From Thermaerobacter sp. PB12/4term (GTDB taxonomy: Bacteria > Bacillota > Sulfobacillia > Thermaerobacterales > Thermaerobacteraceae), in the NCBI RefSeq assembly GCF_003403315.2, contig NZ_CP048407.1:2046001-2110000 (forward strand): 64,000 nt of DNA. The letters run 5' to 3'. Within the stretch, counting starts at the first letter, position 1; each line of letters begins with the position of its first letter. The position numbers and the translations under genes are program-made. Below, piece after piece: positions 7,874 through 18,781 of this stretch. The notes under the pieces are model-generated. The model had not been told where the DNA came from and did not search any database. It saw only the letters and a program-made list of their open reading frames with translations.

Positions 7874-10762
7874 ATGCGGAACGCAACCCCAGATCACGCC
7901 GAAGCCCGCACCGCGGCGGCCACCGCGGGGGCCGCCGCGCCTGCCACCGCGCCCGGCAGCACCGGTGCGATGGCGAGCACGACCACGAACCGCATCGTGA
8001 GCAGCACCCCCCGCCCCGCTAATCCCTCCCACCGCCCCCCCGCCGAGCCCTTCCAGCAGCGGGCCGCCGCGGCCCTGCGGGACGACTTCCTCCGCGTCGC
8101 CGTCCCCCGCGCCACCTACCGCCAGCACTACGGCCGCCAGGAGGCCCTGGCCCAGCTGGGCGACCCCCTCAAGTGGCGGGAGCGGGCCCGCGCCATCCGC
8201 GCCCGCACCATCGCCCAGCTCGACCGGTACCTGGACCAGGCCATCGCCGCGGTCAAGGCCCGGGGTGGTCACGTCCACCGGGCGGCGACGGCGGGCGAGG
8301 CGGTGGAGGCCATCCTGGGCATCATCCAGCGGGCCGGCGCCCGCCGGGTCGTCAAGTCGAAGTCGATGGTGACGGAAGAGATCCAGTTGAACCCCCACCT
8401 GGAGGCGGCGGACATCGAGGTGGTGGAGACGGACCTGGGGGAGTACATCATCCAGCTGGCCGGTCACCGGCCGTCCCACATCGTGGCGCCGGCCGTGCAC
8501 CTGTCCCAGCAGCAGATCCGGGAGATCTTCAGCCGCGAGGCGGGCCGCCCCCTCCCCGACGACGCCGTCGCCCTGGCCGCCTTCGCCCGCCAGCAGCTGC
8601 GCCGGAAGTTTCTCCGCGCCGGCGTGGGCATCTCCGGGGTCAACTTCCTGGTGGCCGAGTCGGGCACCGTGGTGCTGGTGACCAACGAGGGCAACGGGCG
8701 CATGGTCACCTCCCTGCCCCGGATCCACATCGCCGTCATGGGCATGGAGCGGGTCGTGCCGACCTGGGCCGACCTGGCCGTGCTCCTGGAAGTCCTGGCC
8801 CGCAGCGCCACGGGCCAGAAGATCACCGTGTACACCACCTTCGTGGGCGGCCCGCGGCGCCCGGGCGAGGCCGACGGGCCCGAGGAGTTCCACCTGGTGA
8901 TCGTGGACAACGGGCGGTCGAACCTGCTGGGGACGCGGTTCCAGGAGGCCCTGCACTGCATCCGCTGCGGGGCGTGCCTGAACGCCTGCCCGGTGTACCG
9001 GCAGATCGGGGGCCATCCCTACGGGGGCGTGTACAGCGGGCCCATCGGCGCCGTGATCACGCCGCTGCTGGGCGGCCTGGACGGCTGGGACGACCTGCCC
9101 TACGCCTCCAGCCTCTGCGGCGCCTGCCACGAGGCCTGCCCGGTGATGATCCCCCTGCACGATCTTCTGGTCGACCTGCGGGAAGAGGTGGTGAACCGGC
9201 GGCGGCCGGCCGGGGAAGCCGCCCATGAGGACGCCGGCCCCCGAGCCCGGCCCTCTGGCACGTCCGGGTGGAAAGGGGCGACCGCCGCGGGAGGCGAGGC
9301 AGGCGCGTCCGGCCCCGAGGCCGGTGGCCGGGAGACCGGCGTGTGGGCAGATTCAAGGCGGGAAGCTTCAAGCAGTGACGGCTTGCATGGCCTCCGCCAC
9401 CGCGCCGAAGGCTGGGCGTTCCGTCTGTGGCGCTGGGCCTTTACGGACCCGCGGCGCTATCGCCTGGCGGCCCGGCTCGCAGCCTGGCTGCAGGCGCCCT
9501 GGCTGGTTCAGGACGAACCCGCTCCTTCCGCGGCGCCGCCCGGCGCCACCGGCCACCGGCCGCGGGACGGCCAGCGAGAGGCCGCCGGTCCAGTTCCCCA
9601 TGGCCGAGCAGTTCCCCATGACCGAGCGGGCAAGCCGCCGGCCATGCCCGCCACCCAGGAGGATCCGGAGGAGCATGCCGGGGCACCCGGCGCCGGTGCC
9701 AAGAGCGACCGCCGGTCGCCGGCGGGGTTCCCGGCCGGGCTTCCGGCGGGGCTTCCGCCCGGGCCTTCGGCCGGCCTGATGGACGGTGCCGTCCTGCGCG
9801 GAGGTCCGGGCCCCCTGGGTGCCTGGACTGCCTCCCGCGACTTTCCGGCCGTGGCCTCCCGGCCCTTCCACGCCCGCTGGGCTGACCTCGCCCGGGAGGA
9901 GGAACCCGGCCCCGCGGCCGCGGCGAGCCCGGGTCCACTACAGCCGGGCGTTCCACCGGAGTCCCGACCTGGGCCTTTGCCGGGGTCTCCCCCTGGGTCT
10001 GTCCCGGGGTCGCCGCCTGCGTCGCCGCGCGGGTCCCCGCCACGGCCTTTGCCAGGATTCGCGGTGATGGAGAGCGGCCCCACCGCCGGCTTGCCCCGGG
10101 TAGACCACCCGGGCCCCGACCCTGCCGGCTGGCCGGAGCGCTTTGGCCGGGAGCTGGAGGCCGTCCACGGCACCTGGACCCGCGTCCAGGGGGGAACGCC
10201 CGAAGCCGTGGCGGCGGCCTGCGCCGCCGCCTGTGCCGCGTTCGTCCGGTCCCGCGGCTTACGCCGGGTGGTGGCCTGGGACCCCGCCGCCCCGGACCTG
10301 CCGGAGGGAGCCGGGCCGGTCCTGGAAGCCGTGCTTCACGCCCTGGAGGAGGCGGGCTGCCAGATCACCCGCTGGCGGGACCACGAGCCGGGCCCTTCCC
10401 CGCTAAGGCTGCGTGAGGCAGCGGCCACCGCGGACCTGGGCATCGTCGTGGCCCACTTCGCCATCGCCGCCAGCGGTACCGTGGCCGTGGTGCACGGGCC
10501 GGGCCGCGGGCGGGCCGTCAGCCTGCTGCCGGAGCACCTGGTGATCCTGGTCCCCGGCGCTGTGCTGGTCCCCACCCTGGCCGAGGCCGTCACGGGCCTC
10601 ACCGGCCGGTACGGGGTCGCCGACCCCATCAGGGCCCCTCAGAACGTGACCTTTATCACGGGTCCCAGCAAGTCGTCGGACATCGAGCTGCACCCGGTGG
10701 TGGGAGTCCACGGGCCGCGGTACGTGCACGCGGTGATCTACGAGCCCTCCCGCAGCCGATAG
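7874..10762 (+). CDS. lutB: LutB-LutC fusion protein with long repetitive linker
   Basis: A 962-aa protein. Residues about 40-450 are LutB: the LUD domain with VKSKSMVTEEIQLN and VAESGTVVLVTNEGN, then two [4Fe-4S] motifs (CIRCGACLNACPVY near 361, CGACHEACPV near 413). Residues about 755-962 are LutC, ending in SSDIELHPVVGVHGPRYVHA. Between them lie about 300 residues of low complexity, rich in Pro, Gly, Ala and Ser (PGSPPGSVPGSPPASPRG; FPAGLPAGLPPGPSAGL). LutB and LutC are separate genes in Bacillus. ATG at 7874 follows GGGGGAGGAACCGGCC; a TTG at 7844 is less likely. The 3' end overlaps the convergent kdpE gene by 25 bp. A relic of its last 25 codons lies at 19159-19240. Confidence 0.88.
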   Translation: MRNATPDHAEARTAAATAGAAAPATAPGSTGAMASTTTNRIVSSTPRPANPSHRPPAEPFQQRAAAALRDDFLRVAVPRATYRQHYGRQEALAQLGDPLKWRERARAIRARTIAQLDRYLDQAIAAVKARGGHVHRAATAGEAVEAILGIIQRAGARRVVKSKSMVTEEIQLNPHLEAADIEVVETDLGEYIIQLAGHRPSHIVAPAVHLSQQQIREIFSREAGRPLPDDAVALAAFARQQLRRKFLRAGVGISGVNFLVAESGTVVLVTNEGNGRMVTSLPRIHIAVMGMERVVPTWADLAVLLEVLARSATGQKITVYTTFVGGPRRPGEADGPEEFHLVIVDNGRSNLLGTRFQEALHCIRCGACLNACPVYRQIGGHPYGGVYSGPIGAVITPLLGGLDGWDDLPYASSLCGACHEACPVMIPLHDLLVDLREEVVNRRRPAGEAAHEDAGPRARPSGTSGWKGATAAGGEAGASGPEAGGRETGVWADSRREASSSDGLHGLRHRAEGWAFRLWRWAFTDPRRYRLAARLAAWLQAPWLVQDEPAPSAAPPGATGHRPRDGQREAAGPVPHGRAVPHDRAGKPPAMPATQEDPEEHAGAPGAGAKSDRRSPAGFPAGLPAGLPPGPSAGLMDGAVLRGGPGPLGAWTASRDFPAVASRPFHARWADLAREEEPGPAAAASPGPLQPGVPPESRPGPLPGSPPGSVPGSPPASPRGSPPRPLPGFAVMESGPTAGLPRVDHPGPDPAGWPERFGRELEAVHGTWTRVQGGTPEAVAAACAAACAAFVRSRGLRRVVAWDPAAPDLPEGAGPVLEAVLHALEEAGCQITRWRDHEPGPSPLRLREAAATADLGIVVAHFAIAASGTVAVVHGPGRGRAVSLLPEHLVILVPGAVLVPTLAEAVTGLTGRYGVADPIRAPQNVTFITGPSKSSDIELHPVVGVHGPRYVHAVIYEPSRSR

Positions 10763-11457
10763 CCAACGCCCGGTTCCGTGATGAGGTACTGGGGCTTGAG
10801 CGGGTTCGGCTCCACCTTGCGCCGCAAGTTGCTCATGTTGACCCGGAGGAGGTGGCTCTCCCCCTCGTAACCCGGGCCCCAAACGGCTTGCAGCAGCTGC
10901 TTGTGGGTCAGCACCTTCCCCGCGTGCAGCGCCAGGGTTCGCAGCAGCGCGTACTCCGTGGCCGTCAGGTGCACCTCGCGCCCGCCTACGGTCACCCGGC
11001 GCCTTGCCAGATCGATCACGAGGTCCTTCACATGGATGACCGGCTCGTCGGGCGCCCGCGCCATGCGCCGGAGGGCAACCCGGAGCCTTGCCAGAAGCTC
11101 GCCGGTTCCGAAGGGTTTGGTGAGGTAGTCGTCGGCCCCGGCGTCCAGGGCCTGGATCTTGTCACTTTCCTGGCCTCGCACCGAGAGGACGATGATGGGG
11201 ATCTCCGTCCACTCCCGCAGGCGGCGGATGACGTCGACGCCATCCCCGTCAGGCAGGCCCAGGTCCAGGATGACCAGGTCCGGCTGCGTCGTCACGGCCT
11301 GCTGCAGTGCCGATTGCACGCTGTCGGCCTCGACCACGCCGTACCCCGCGCTACCGAGGGCAACCCGCAGGAACCGGCGAATCGGCCGTTCGTCATCCAC
11401 CACGAGGACCCGGGCAAGCGCAGCGGATGCGGATGCATCACCGGGCCTCTTGCCCAA
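10738..11457 (-). CDS. kdpE: KdpE response regulator
   Basis: A 239-aa OmpR/PhoB-type response regulator. The receiver domain has the acidic pair in VVDDE, the phosphorylated Asp in VILDLGLPDGDG, and the conserved Lys in YLTKPF. The winged-helix DNA-binding domain ends with HLLRVNMSNLRRKVE and GVGYRL. With KdpD it activates the kdp operon when potassium is scarce. It is the last gene of the operon. Its start overlaps the end of kdpD by 20 bp, and its 3' end overlaps the 3' end of the convergent LutB-LutC gene by 25 bp, so no room is left for a terminator between them. Confidence 0.95.
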   Translation of the reverse strand: MGKRPGDASASAALARVLVVDDERPIRRFLRVALGSAGYGVVEADSVQSALQQAVTTQPDLVILDLGLPDGDGVDVIRRLREWTEIPIIVLSVRGQESDKIQALDAGADDYLTKPFGTGELLARLRVALRRMARAPDEPVIHVKDLVIDLARRRVTVGGREVHLTATEYALLRTLALHAGKVLTHKQLLQAVWGPGYEGESHLLRVNMSNLRRKVEPNPLKPQYLITEPGVGYRLREGS

Positions 11458-14143
11458 GGCCGTTCCCCCCTGACTGTGCAGCGGCGGTGACGGGCAAGGT
11501 GAAGGTCACGACCGTACCGCCACCCGGGCGGGGTTCACTCCAGATACGACCGCCGTGGGCCTCGACGATCCCCTTGCAGATGGCCAGGCCCAGACCGGTA
11601 CCCACAGGATGACCGGGCTGTTCCACACGGTAGAACTTATCAAAAATCCGGTGGCGGTGTTCCTCCGGGATCCCATATCCCCGGTCCGCCACCCGGACGT
11701 GCACCTCGTCGTCCTTTCGGTAGACGGACACCTCCACCGGGCTACGCGGCGGCGAATACTTGACGGCGTTGTCCAGGAGGTTCGCCAGGACCTGCGCGAT
11801 CAGGGCGTGGTCCACCTGCAGCAGGGGCAGGTCCGGGGCCACGTCGACCTCCACGGCCCGGTCCCTGAGCTGGGGCGCCACCTGATCGAGGGCGGTGGTC
11901 ACCACGTCCTCCAGGTCGCACCAGTCGGTAGCGAGCTTGAGGCGCCCCGACTCCAGCCGCGTCATGTCCAGCAGGTTCGACACCAGGCGGTTGAGCCGTT
12001 CTGCCTCCTCCCGCGCCGTCTCGAGCAGCTCGTTCCGTGTCGTCTCGTCCAGTTGATTACCCTGGCCCGCCAGCGTGGTGAGAGACCCGATGATGGACGC
12101 GAGGGGAGTGCGCAGATCGTGGGAGATGGAGTTGAGCAGCGTCGCGTGCAGGCGCTCGGCTTCTGCCGCCAATTGAGCCCGCCGCGCCTCGTCGGCCAGC
12201 CTGGCCCTTTCGATGGCGACCGCGGCCTGGGCGGCGATGGCCTCCAGCACACGGCGCTGATCGGGTGTCAGGGGCGGCTCTTTCTCCCCCGCCGGTGCCA
12301 CCGCCAGCACCCCCACCACTCCCTGGCCCGTCTTCAGGGGCAGAAAGCGGGCCCGAACGCCGGGGAGGGTGTTTTCTCCGCGGCCGGACGGCTCCCCGTG
12401 GCTGAAGGTCCAGCTGGCGGCAGCCATCTCCTTGGCGTCTAACCGAAACCCTACACCGCCAGCTTGGACGCGGAGGCGGCCGTTCTCCGGGAGCAACACG
12501 GCCACCTGGCGACGGAACCGTTCCCGCATGTGCCGGACAAGGGCGAGAGCAGTTTCCTCGACGCTGCGGGTGGCAACCAGCCTGCGGGTCAAATCGTAGA
12601 GTGCGGCCTGCTCCAACTCCCGCCGCCGGGACAACTCGGCCTGCTCCCGTAACCGGCCGGTCAGGGTGCCCACCGTCCCCGCCACCACCAGAAAGGCCAC
12701 AAAGGTGATCACATATTCCGCATCGCTTACCGCGAAACTTAGACTCGGCGGCACGAAGAAAAAGTCGAAGGTCAGCACCCCCAGGACGGAGGCGAGGATG
12801 GCCGGCGTCCGGCCCCACCACACCCCCACCAGGACCACCGCCAGCAGGTAGAGCATCACAAGGTTGACGGGTTGGATGTAGGGAGCGATGGCCGCACCCG
12901 CTCCCGTGACCACGACGACCGCGGCCGGCGCGGCCGCGAGACGTCGCCACCGGACCGCCGGACGACTCGCCCGGCCCCACCGCCCCCGGCCCCGGGCGGC
13001 CGCCGGGGAACTGATTACATGCACGTCGACCCCGCCGCTCCGGCGGATCACCTGCTCGACGAGAGAACCGCTGGCGAAGTCCTTCCACCGGGGCCCGACG
13101 GACTTGCCGATGACGATCTTGGTGACATTGTGGGCGCGGGCGTAGTGGACGACCTCGTCGGCGACATCGAGACCCGGGACCGTGACCGCCCGGCCGCCGA
13201 GTTCCTCGGCCAGGCGTAGGGCTCGGTGGACCTGGTCACGCTCCGCCGGCGGCCGCGCCCGGTCCCTGGGCGTCTCCACGTACAGGGCGATCCACTCGGC
13301 ATCCAGGTGCGCGGCCAGCCGGCGCCCGGTCCGGACCAGGCGCTCTGCCATGGGACTCGGCCCGACACAGACCAGCACCCGCTCGCCCGCAGGCCACGGT
13401 CCCGGGATGCCGTGGGTCACCATGTAGGCGCGCATCTCCCGGTCAACCCGCTGGGCAGTGCGGCGCAAGGCCAGCTCCCGGAGGGCGATCAGGTTCCCCG
13501 GACGGAAGAACTGGCGCATCGCCCGTTCGGCCTGCTCCGGGATATAGACCTTGCCTTCCTTCAGGCGCTGGAGCAGCTCCTCGGGCGGCAGGTCGATGAG
13601 CTCCACCTCGTCCGCCTGGTCGAACACGCGGTCCGGAACCGTCTCCTGGACCCTGACGCCCGTGATCTGGGCCACGATGTCGTTGAGGCTCTCCAGGTGC
13701 TGGACGTTCAGGGTGGTGTAGACGTGAATACCTGCAGCCAGGATCTCCTCGACGTCCTGATACCGCTTCACGTGACGGGAGCCGGGCGCGTTGGTGTGGG
13801 GCAGTTCGTCCACCAGCACCAGCTGCGGGCGGCGGGCCAGGATGGCGTCCAGGTCCATTTCCTCCAGCACCACGTTGCGGTAGCGGACCTGGCGGCGAGG
13901 GATGACCTCAAGGCCGCGCAGGAGGGCCTCCGTCTCCTTGCGGCCGTGGGTCTCTACGTATCCCACCACCACGTCCACACCCTCGGCCTTGCGCTGGTGC
14001 GCGGCCTCCAGCATGGCGTAGGTCTTGCCCACACCCGCGGCGAAGCCGAAGAAGATCTTCAACTTGCCGCGGTTCCGGCTCTGCTCTTCCTGCTGGACCG
14101 CCGCCAGCAGTTCTTCCGGATCGGGTCGTTCTTCCCGTTCCAT
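11438..14143 (-). CDS. kdpD: KdpD potassium-sensing histidine kinase
   Basis: A 901-aa membrane sensor kinase of normal length. The N-terminal KdpD domain contains a Walker A motif (FGFAAGVGKTYAMLEA) and is followed by a universal-stress-protein-like domain (VLVCVGPSPMAERLV). Four membrane segments lie around residues 400-490 (VVVVTGAGAAIAPYI, LVMLYLLAVVLVGVWWG and following). Then come a GAF-like region, the HisKA box with the phosphorylated His in SISHDLRTPLASI, and the ATPase domain with LLDNAVKYSPP and GTGLGLAICKGIVEAHGG. ATG at 14143 is preceded by GGAGG. It is separated from kdpB by 84 bp. Confidence 0.96.
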   Translation of the reverse strand: MEREERPDPEELLAAVQQEEQSRNRGKLKIFFGFAAGVGKTYAMLEAAHQRKAEGVDVVVGYVETHGRKETEALLRGLEVIPRRQVRYRNVVLEEMDLDAILARRPQLVLVDELPHTNAPGSRHVKRYQDVEEILAAGIHVYTTLNVQHLESLNDIVAQITGVRVQETVPDRVFDQADEVELIDLPPEELLQRLKEGKVYIPEQAERAMRQFFRPGNLIALRELALRRTAQRVDREMRAYMVTHGIPGPWPAGERVLVCVGPSPMAERLVRTGRRLAAHLDAEWIALYVETPRDRARPPAERDQVHRALRLAEELGGRAVTVPGLDVADEVVHYARAHNVTKIVIGKSVGPRWKDFASGSLVEQVIRRSGGVDVHVISSPAAARGRGRWGRASRPAVRWRRLAAAPAAVVVVTGAGAAIAPYIQPVNLVMLYLLAVVLVGVWWGRTPAILASVLGVLTFDFFFVPPSLSFAVSDAEYVITFVAFLVVAGTVGTLTGRLREQAELSRRRELEQAALYDLTRRLVATRSVEETALALVRHMRERFRRQVAVLLPENGRLRVQAGGVGFRLDAKEMAAASWTFSHGEPSGRGENTLPGVRARFLPLKTGQGVVGVLAVAPAGEKEPPLTPDQRRVLEAIAAQAAVAIERARLADEARRAQLAAEAERLHATLLNSISHDLRTPLASIIGSLTTLAGQGNQLDETTRNELLETAREEAERLNRLVSNLLDMTRLESGRLKLATDWCDLEDVVTTALDQVAPQLRDRAVEVDVAPDLPLLQVDHALIAQVLANLLDNAVKYSPPRSPVEVSVYRKDDEVHVRVADRGYGIPEEHRHRIFDKFYRVEQPGHPVGTGLGLAICKGIVEAHGGRIWSEPRPGGGTVVTFTLPVTAAAQSGGNGLGQEAR

Positions 14144-14227
14144 GGCCAGGGCCGCCTCCGTCCACCGCCTGCGCCCGCACCTGATGGCCCACGCCGCCCC
14201 CCCCCGCCGCCGGCAGTAGCCTTACCT

Positions 14228-16399
14228 TCAGGCGAGGCCCAGGGCCACGACGAGCCAGTCGATGAGCTTGATGCCCACGAAGGGCGCCACAACCCCGCCC
14301 AGGCCGTACACCAGCAGGTTGTCGCGAAGCAGGACGCTGGCGCCCACCGCCCGGTAGCGAACACCCCGCAGCGCCAGGGGGATCAGGGCGGGGATGATCA
14401 CCGCGTTGAAGATGACCGCCGACAGGATAGCACTCTGCGGCGTGTGCAGGTCCATGATGTTCAGCGCGCCCAGTTCCGGGTAGATGCCCGCGAAGGCCGC
14501 CGGGATGATGGCGAAGTACTTGGCCACGTCATTGGCGATGCTGAAGGTGGTGATGGCTCCCCGGGTGATCAGGAGCTGCTTGCCGATCTCCACGATGTCA
14601 ATGAGCTTGGTAGGGTTGCTGTCCAGGTCGATCATGTTGGCCGCTTCCTTGGCCGCCTGCGTGCCGCTGTTCATGGCCACGGCCACATCCGCCTGGGCTA
14701 AGGCGGGCGCGTCGTTGGTGCCGTCGCCCGTCATGGCCACGAGATGGCCCTCGGCCTGGTACTTGCGGATGAGTTGCAACTTGTCCTCTGGCTTGGCCTC
14801 GGCCAGGAAGTCGTCCACCCCGGCCTCCGCGGCGATGGCGGCCGCGGTGAGCGGGTTGTCGCCGGTGATCATCACCGTCTTGATCCCCATCCGGCGCAGT
14901 TGCTCGAAGCGCTCGCGGATGCCCCCTTTGAGGACATCCTTGAGGTGGATCACACCGAGGGCCCGCTTGCCGTCGGGGCCGGCCTCGGCCACCACCAGGG
15001 GCGTACCCCCCGCCTTGGCGATCTCCCGCACGGCTTCCTCGACTTCGCGGGGCAGGTCCCGGCCCAGCCACACCCGGATGGCGTCGGCCGCCCCCTTGCG
15101 GATCTGCCGCCCCGGCAGGTCCACCCCGCTCATGCGGGTCTGGGCCGTGAAAGGCACGAAGCTGGCGCTGTCCGCCCGAAGATCGCGGGCGCGGAGGCCG
15201 TAGCGCTCCTTGGCCAGCACCACGATGCTGCGTCCTTCCGGCGTCTCATCGGCCAAGGATGCCAGTTGCGCCGCCGCGGCCAGTTCGGCCTCGTCCACGC
15301 CGGCGGCAGGTGCAAAGGCCACCGCCTGCCGGTTGCCCAGGGTGATGGTGCCGGTCTTGTCCAGCAGCAGCACGTCCACGTCGCCGGCCGCCTCGATGGC
15401 TCGGCCGGAGAGGGCGATCACGTTCCGGCGGATCAGGCGGTCCATGCCGGCGATACCGATGGCGCTGAGCAGGCCACCGATGGTCGTCGGGATCAGACAG
15501 ACCAGCAGGGCGACCAGGATGGTGAGGGGAACCGGTGCACCCCGCCCGGTCGCTTCGACGCTGTAGAGGGAGAAGGGCAGCAGGGTCGCGCAAACCAGGA
15601 GGAAGATGATGGTGAACCCCGACAGCAGGATATGCAGGGCGATCTCGTTGGGCGTCTTCTTCCGCCGGGCTCCTTCCACCAGGGAGATCATCCGGTCCAG
15701 GAACGTCTCGCCCGGATTGGCGGTAATGCGTACGATCAGCCAGTCGCTCAGAACCCGCGTACCACCCGTCACCGCGCTCCGGTCCCCGCCCGATTCCCGG
15801 ATGACAGGCGCGCTTTCGCCGGTGACGGCACTCTCGTCCACCGCCGCCACGCCCTCGACGACTTCCCCGTCGCCGGGGATGATGTCGCCCGCCTCCACCA
15901 GGACCACGTCACCCTTGCGCAGCCGGTCTGCCGGCACTTGCTGGTAGGGGGCGCCCCGTTCCGGCCGCTCCAGCCGCTTGGCCACGACGTTCCGGCGCAT
16001 GCGGCGAAGGGACTCGGCTTGAGCCTTGCCCCGCCCCTCCGCCAGCGCCTCGGCGAAATTGGCGAAGAGGACGGTCAGCCAGAGCCAGAGGGCCACCTGG
16101 CCGGTGAAACCGGGCGATGCCTCGCCACGCCCCCAAAGAGCCTGGAACCAGAGAAGGGTGGCGAACACGCCGCCGACCTCGACGACGAACATCACGGGGT
16201 TGCGGACCTGCCAGCGCGGGTCCAGCTTGACGAAGGCGTCGCGAAAGGCTTGCCGCAGCAGCGGTGCGTAATCGGGTCGCCCGGTACGCTTGCCGCGCCG
16301 GCGCGTATCGTCCTTCATCCCATCCCCACTCCCCGGGAACTGGGTGCGGGCCCTCCGCCCGCTGGCCCCAGGGGCTGTCGCACGGGTCATTGACATCAC
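14228..16399 (-). CDS. kdpB: KdpB, ATPase subunit of K+-transporting KdpFABC
   Basis: A 723-aa P-type ATPase that hydrolyses ATP for potassium uptake through KdpA. Visible are [12 protein letters not shown] (actuator), the phosphorylated Asp in [27 protein letters not shown] and [22 protein letters not shown]. The N-terminal segment [20 protein letters not shown] is typical of KdpB. GTG at 16399 overlaps the TGA of kdpC and has GGGGAGGAG upstream; ATG at 16396 would use the same site. Residues 1-27 are an unusual tail, and an internal ATG at 16318 also has a G-rich leader. In most bacteria kdpB precedes kdpC; here it follows. Confidence 0.96.
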   Translation of the reverse strand: MMSMTRATAPGASGRRARTQFPGSGDGMKDDTRRRGKRTGRPDYAPLLRQAFRDAFVKLDPRWQVRNPVMFVVEVGGVFATLLWFQALWGRGEASPGFTGQVALWLWLTVLFANFAEALAEGRGKAQAESLRRMRRNVVAKRLERPERGAPYQQVPADRLRKGDVVLVEAGDIIPGDGEVVEGVAAVDESAVTGESAPVIRESGGDRSAVTGGTRVLSDWLIVRITANPGETFLDRMISLVEGARRKKTPNEIALHILLSGFTIIFLLVCATLLPFSLYSVEATGRGAPVPLTILVALLVCLIPTTIGGLLSAIGIAGMDRLIRRNVIALSGRAIEAAGDVDVLLLDKTGTITLGNRQAVAFAPAAGVDEAELAAAAQLASLADETPEGRSIVVLAKERYGLRARDLRADSASFVPFTAQTRMSGVDLPGRQIRKGAADAIRVWLGRDLPREVEEAVREIAKAGGTPLVVAEAGPDGKRALGVIHLKDVLKGGIRERFEQLRRMGIKTVMITGDNPLTAAAIAAEAGVDDFLAEAKPEDKLQLIRKYQAEGHLVAMTGDGTNDAPALAQADVAVAMNSGTQAAKEAANMIDLDSNPTKLIDIVEIGKQLLITRGAITTFSIANDVAKYFAIIPAAFAGIYPELGALNIMDLHTPQSAILSAVIFNAVIIPALIPLALRGVRYRAVGASVLLRDNLLVYGLGGVVAPFVGIKLIDWLVVALGLA

Positions 16400-16989
16400 C
16401 GGCCATCTCCTCCCCGCGTCGCCAGCTGGTCGAGGGCCAAGTTCAGTTCCAGCACGTTCACGACCGGCTCACCCAGGAACCCCGGTGCGGGCCGCTGCAC
16501 GTGGCGGCTGACCAGCGCGCGCACCTCGGTCTCGGGCAGGTCGCGGGCCCGGGCCACCCGCGGGACCTGGAGGAACGCGGCCGCAGGGGAGATGTGGGGA
16601 TCCAGCCCGCTGGCCGAGGCCGTAACCAGGTCGGCCGGCACGCCGGCGCCTTGCGGCAGGCCGTTTTCCTTGCGCACCCGCTCGACCTGCCGGCTCACGG
16701 TGTCGATCAACCGGCGGTTGGTGGGACCCAAGTTGCTGCCTCCAGACGATGTGGCGTCGTAACCCTCCCCGGCCGCCGAGGGGCGCCCGTGGAAGTAGCC
16801 CGGGCCGGTGAAGGGCTGCCCGATGAACCGCGAGCCCACCGCCCGCCCGTCGACCTCGATGAGGCTGCCGTTGGCCTGGTGGGGGAAGAGCACCTGGGCG
16901 ATCCCCGTCATCGCCAGGGGATAGGCAATGCCCGTCAGGATCGTCAGGACCAGGACCATGCCCAGGGCCTGGATGGCGGTGCGGCCCAT
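16396..16989 (-). CDS. kdpC: KdpC subunit of K+-transporting KdpFABC
   Basis: A 197-aa subunit with one N-terminal membrane segment ([20 protein letters not shown]), as in the family, and the typical segments [20 protein letters not shown] and [13 protein letters not shown]-like (here [11 protein letters not shown]). The C-terminal part [16 protein letters not shown] is highly characteristic. KdpC stabilises the complex and helps nucleotide binding by KdpB. I chose ATG at 16989, preceded by AGGAGG; the frame extends to 17019. It lies between kdpA and kdpB and is coupled to kdpB by an overlapping stop and start. Confidence 0.95.
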   Translation of the reverse strand: MGRTAIQALGMVLVLTILTGIAYPLAMTGIAQVLFPHQANGSLIEVDGRAVGSRFIGQPFTGPGYFHGRPSAAGEGYDATSSGGSNLGPTNRRLIDTVSRQVERVRKENGLPQGAGVPADLVTASASGLDPHISPAAAFLQVPRVARARDLPETEVRALVSRHVQRPAPGFLGEPVVNVLELNLALDQLATRGGDGR

Positions 16990-17023
16990 GCCGTCGCGAC
17001 CTCCTCTCGCCGACTCCATGCCT

Positions 17024-18724
17024 TCAAAAGAGGCGCCCGGCCCGCAGCAGCAGGTGTTCCACGACGGGCCCCAGGGCCAGGGCCGGGAAGAAGTTCAAGG
17101 CGCCCACCAGCAGGATGACCCCCACGAGGAACCCGCTGAACAACGCCCCGTCGGTGGGCAGGGTGCCGGGCCCCGGCGGCACCGGCCGTTTCGCCGCCAG
17201 GCTGCCCGCCATGGCCAGCACCGGAGGGATCACGGCGAAACGCCCGATGAGCATCGCCAGGCCCAGGGCCACGTTGTAGAAGACCGTATTGGCCGCTAGA
17301 CCGCCGAAGGCGCTGCCGTTGTTCCCCGCCGCCGACGCGAAGGCGTAGAGGATCTCGCTGAGCCCGTGGGGACCGGGGTTGAAGACCGAGGCTCGTCCCG
17401 CCGGCAGGGCCGCCGCCGCGGCGCCGCCGATGAGGATGGTGACGGCGGGCATCAGTACGGCCAGCGTGGCCATCTTCATCTCCCAGGGACCGATCTTCTT
17501 CCCCAGGAACTCCGGCGTGCGGCCCACCATGAGACCGGCGATGAAGACGGCGACGACGACGAAGGCCAGGATGCCGTAGAGACCCGCACCCGCACCCCCG
17601 AAGACGACCTCCCCCAGCATGATGTTGAACATCGGCACCAGCCCGCCCAAGGGCGTCAGGCTGTCATGCATTGCATTGACCGCCCCGCAGGCCACGGCCG
17701 TGGTCACGGCGGCAAAGAGGGACGAACCGCCGATCCCGAACCGTACCTCCTTGCCCTCCATGGCCGTGGGACCGATCACCCCCTGGGCGGCCACGACGGG
17801 GTTGCCCGCGTGCTCAACGGCGTAGAGGGTTCCCAGCCCCACCACGAAGAGCAGGGTCATCGCGCCGTAGATCACCCAGGCCTGCCGCCTGGCCCTGGTC
17901 ATGGCGCCGAAGGTGAAGACCAAGGCAGCTGGGATCAGGATGATGGACAGCATCTCGACGAAGTTGGTGTAGGCATTGGGGTTCTCGAAGGGGTGGGACG
18001 CGTTGGCCCCGAAGAAGCCGCCGCCGTTGGTGCCCAGGAGCTTGATCGCCTCCTGGGAAGCTACCGGCCCCATGGCGATGGTCTGGTGCGCCCCCTCCAG
18101 TGTGGTGACCGTGACATAGGGGTTGAGATTCTGGATCACGCCCTGGGACACCAGGAAGAGGGCCACCAGGCAGGAGAGGGGCAGCAGGACCCAGAGGACG
18201 GAACGGGTCAGGTCCACCCAGAAGTTACCCAGGGCCTGCGTGTCCCTTCGAACCAGGCCGCGGATGAGAGCGACCGCCACCGCCATGCCCGTGGCAGCCG
18301 AGACGAAGTTCTGCACGGTCAGTCCGGCCATCTGCGTAAGGTAGCTCATGGTGCTCTCGCCCGCATAGGCCTGCCAGTTGGTGTTGGTCACGAAGCTGGC
18401 GGCGGTGTTGAAGGCCAGGTCCGGCGGCACCGCTCCGAAGCCCTGCGGGTTCAGGGGAAGCCAGCCCTGCAGGCGCTGGATGACGTACAGCACGCCCATG
18501 CCGAAGGCGTTGAACATGAGCAGGGCGACTGCATACCGTTTCCAATCCATCTCTTCCGCTTCATTCACACCGGATACGCGATAGATGAGGCGCTCGAGGG
18601 GACGCAGCAACGGATCCAGCCGTGTTGGCTGGCGCTCGAACACCCGGGCCATGTACGAACCCAGGGGTACGGCCAAGGCGGTCAGGACCGCCAGGAAGGC
18701 GGCGAAGAGGGCGACGTCCTTCAA
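17024..18724 (-). CDS. kdpA: KdpA, channel-like subunit of K+-transporting KdpFABC
   Basis: A 566-aa polytopic membrane protein with about ten hydrophobic helices. Selectivity-filter-type segments are visible: [40 protein letters not shown], and [11 protein letters not shown]. The segment [20 protein letters not shown] is typical of the N-terminal region. It forms the potassium path of the ATP-driven pump. The start is TTG at 18724, preceded by AGGAGGT at 9 nt. kdpF ends 57 bp upstream and kdpC begins 34 bp downstream. Confidence 0.96.
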   Translation of the reverse strand: MKDVALFAAFLAVLTALAVPLGSYMARVFERQPTRLDPLLRPLERLIYRVSGVNEAEEMDWKRYAVALLMFNAFGMGVLYVIQRLQGWLPLNPQGFGAVPPDLAFNTAASFVTNTNWQAYAGESTMSYLTQMAGLTVQNFVSAATGMAVAVALIRGLVRRDTQALGNFWVDLTRSVLWVLLPLSCLVALFLVSQGVIQNLNPYVTVTTLEGAHQTIAMGPVASQEAIKLLGTNGGGFFGANASHPFENPNAYTNFVEMLSIILIPAALVFTFGAMTRARRQAWVIYGAMTLLFVVGLGTLYAVEHAGNPVVAAQGVIGPTAMEGKEVRFGIGGSSLFAAVTTAVACGAVNAMHDSLTPLGGLVPMFNIMLGEVVFGGAGAGLYGILAFVVVAVFIAGLMVGRTPEFLGKKIGPWEMKMATLAVLMPAVTILIGGAAAAALPAGRASVFNPGPHGLSEILYAFASAAGNNGSAFGGLAANTVFYNVALGLAMLIGRFAVIPPVLAMAGSLAAKRPVPPGPGTLPTDGALFSGFLVGVILLVGALNFFPALALGPVVEHLLLRAGRLF

Positions 18725-18781
18725 CCACGACCTACCTCCTCCACGACCGTTCCCGGACCCCGGCGGGCACCGGCCGGGACG

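Noticed and set aside
7619-9226. 535-codon minus-strand frame opposite lutA-lutB
   Set aside because: Antisense shadow rich in His, Gly, Asp and Val, typical of the reverse frame of GC-rich genes.
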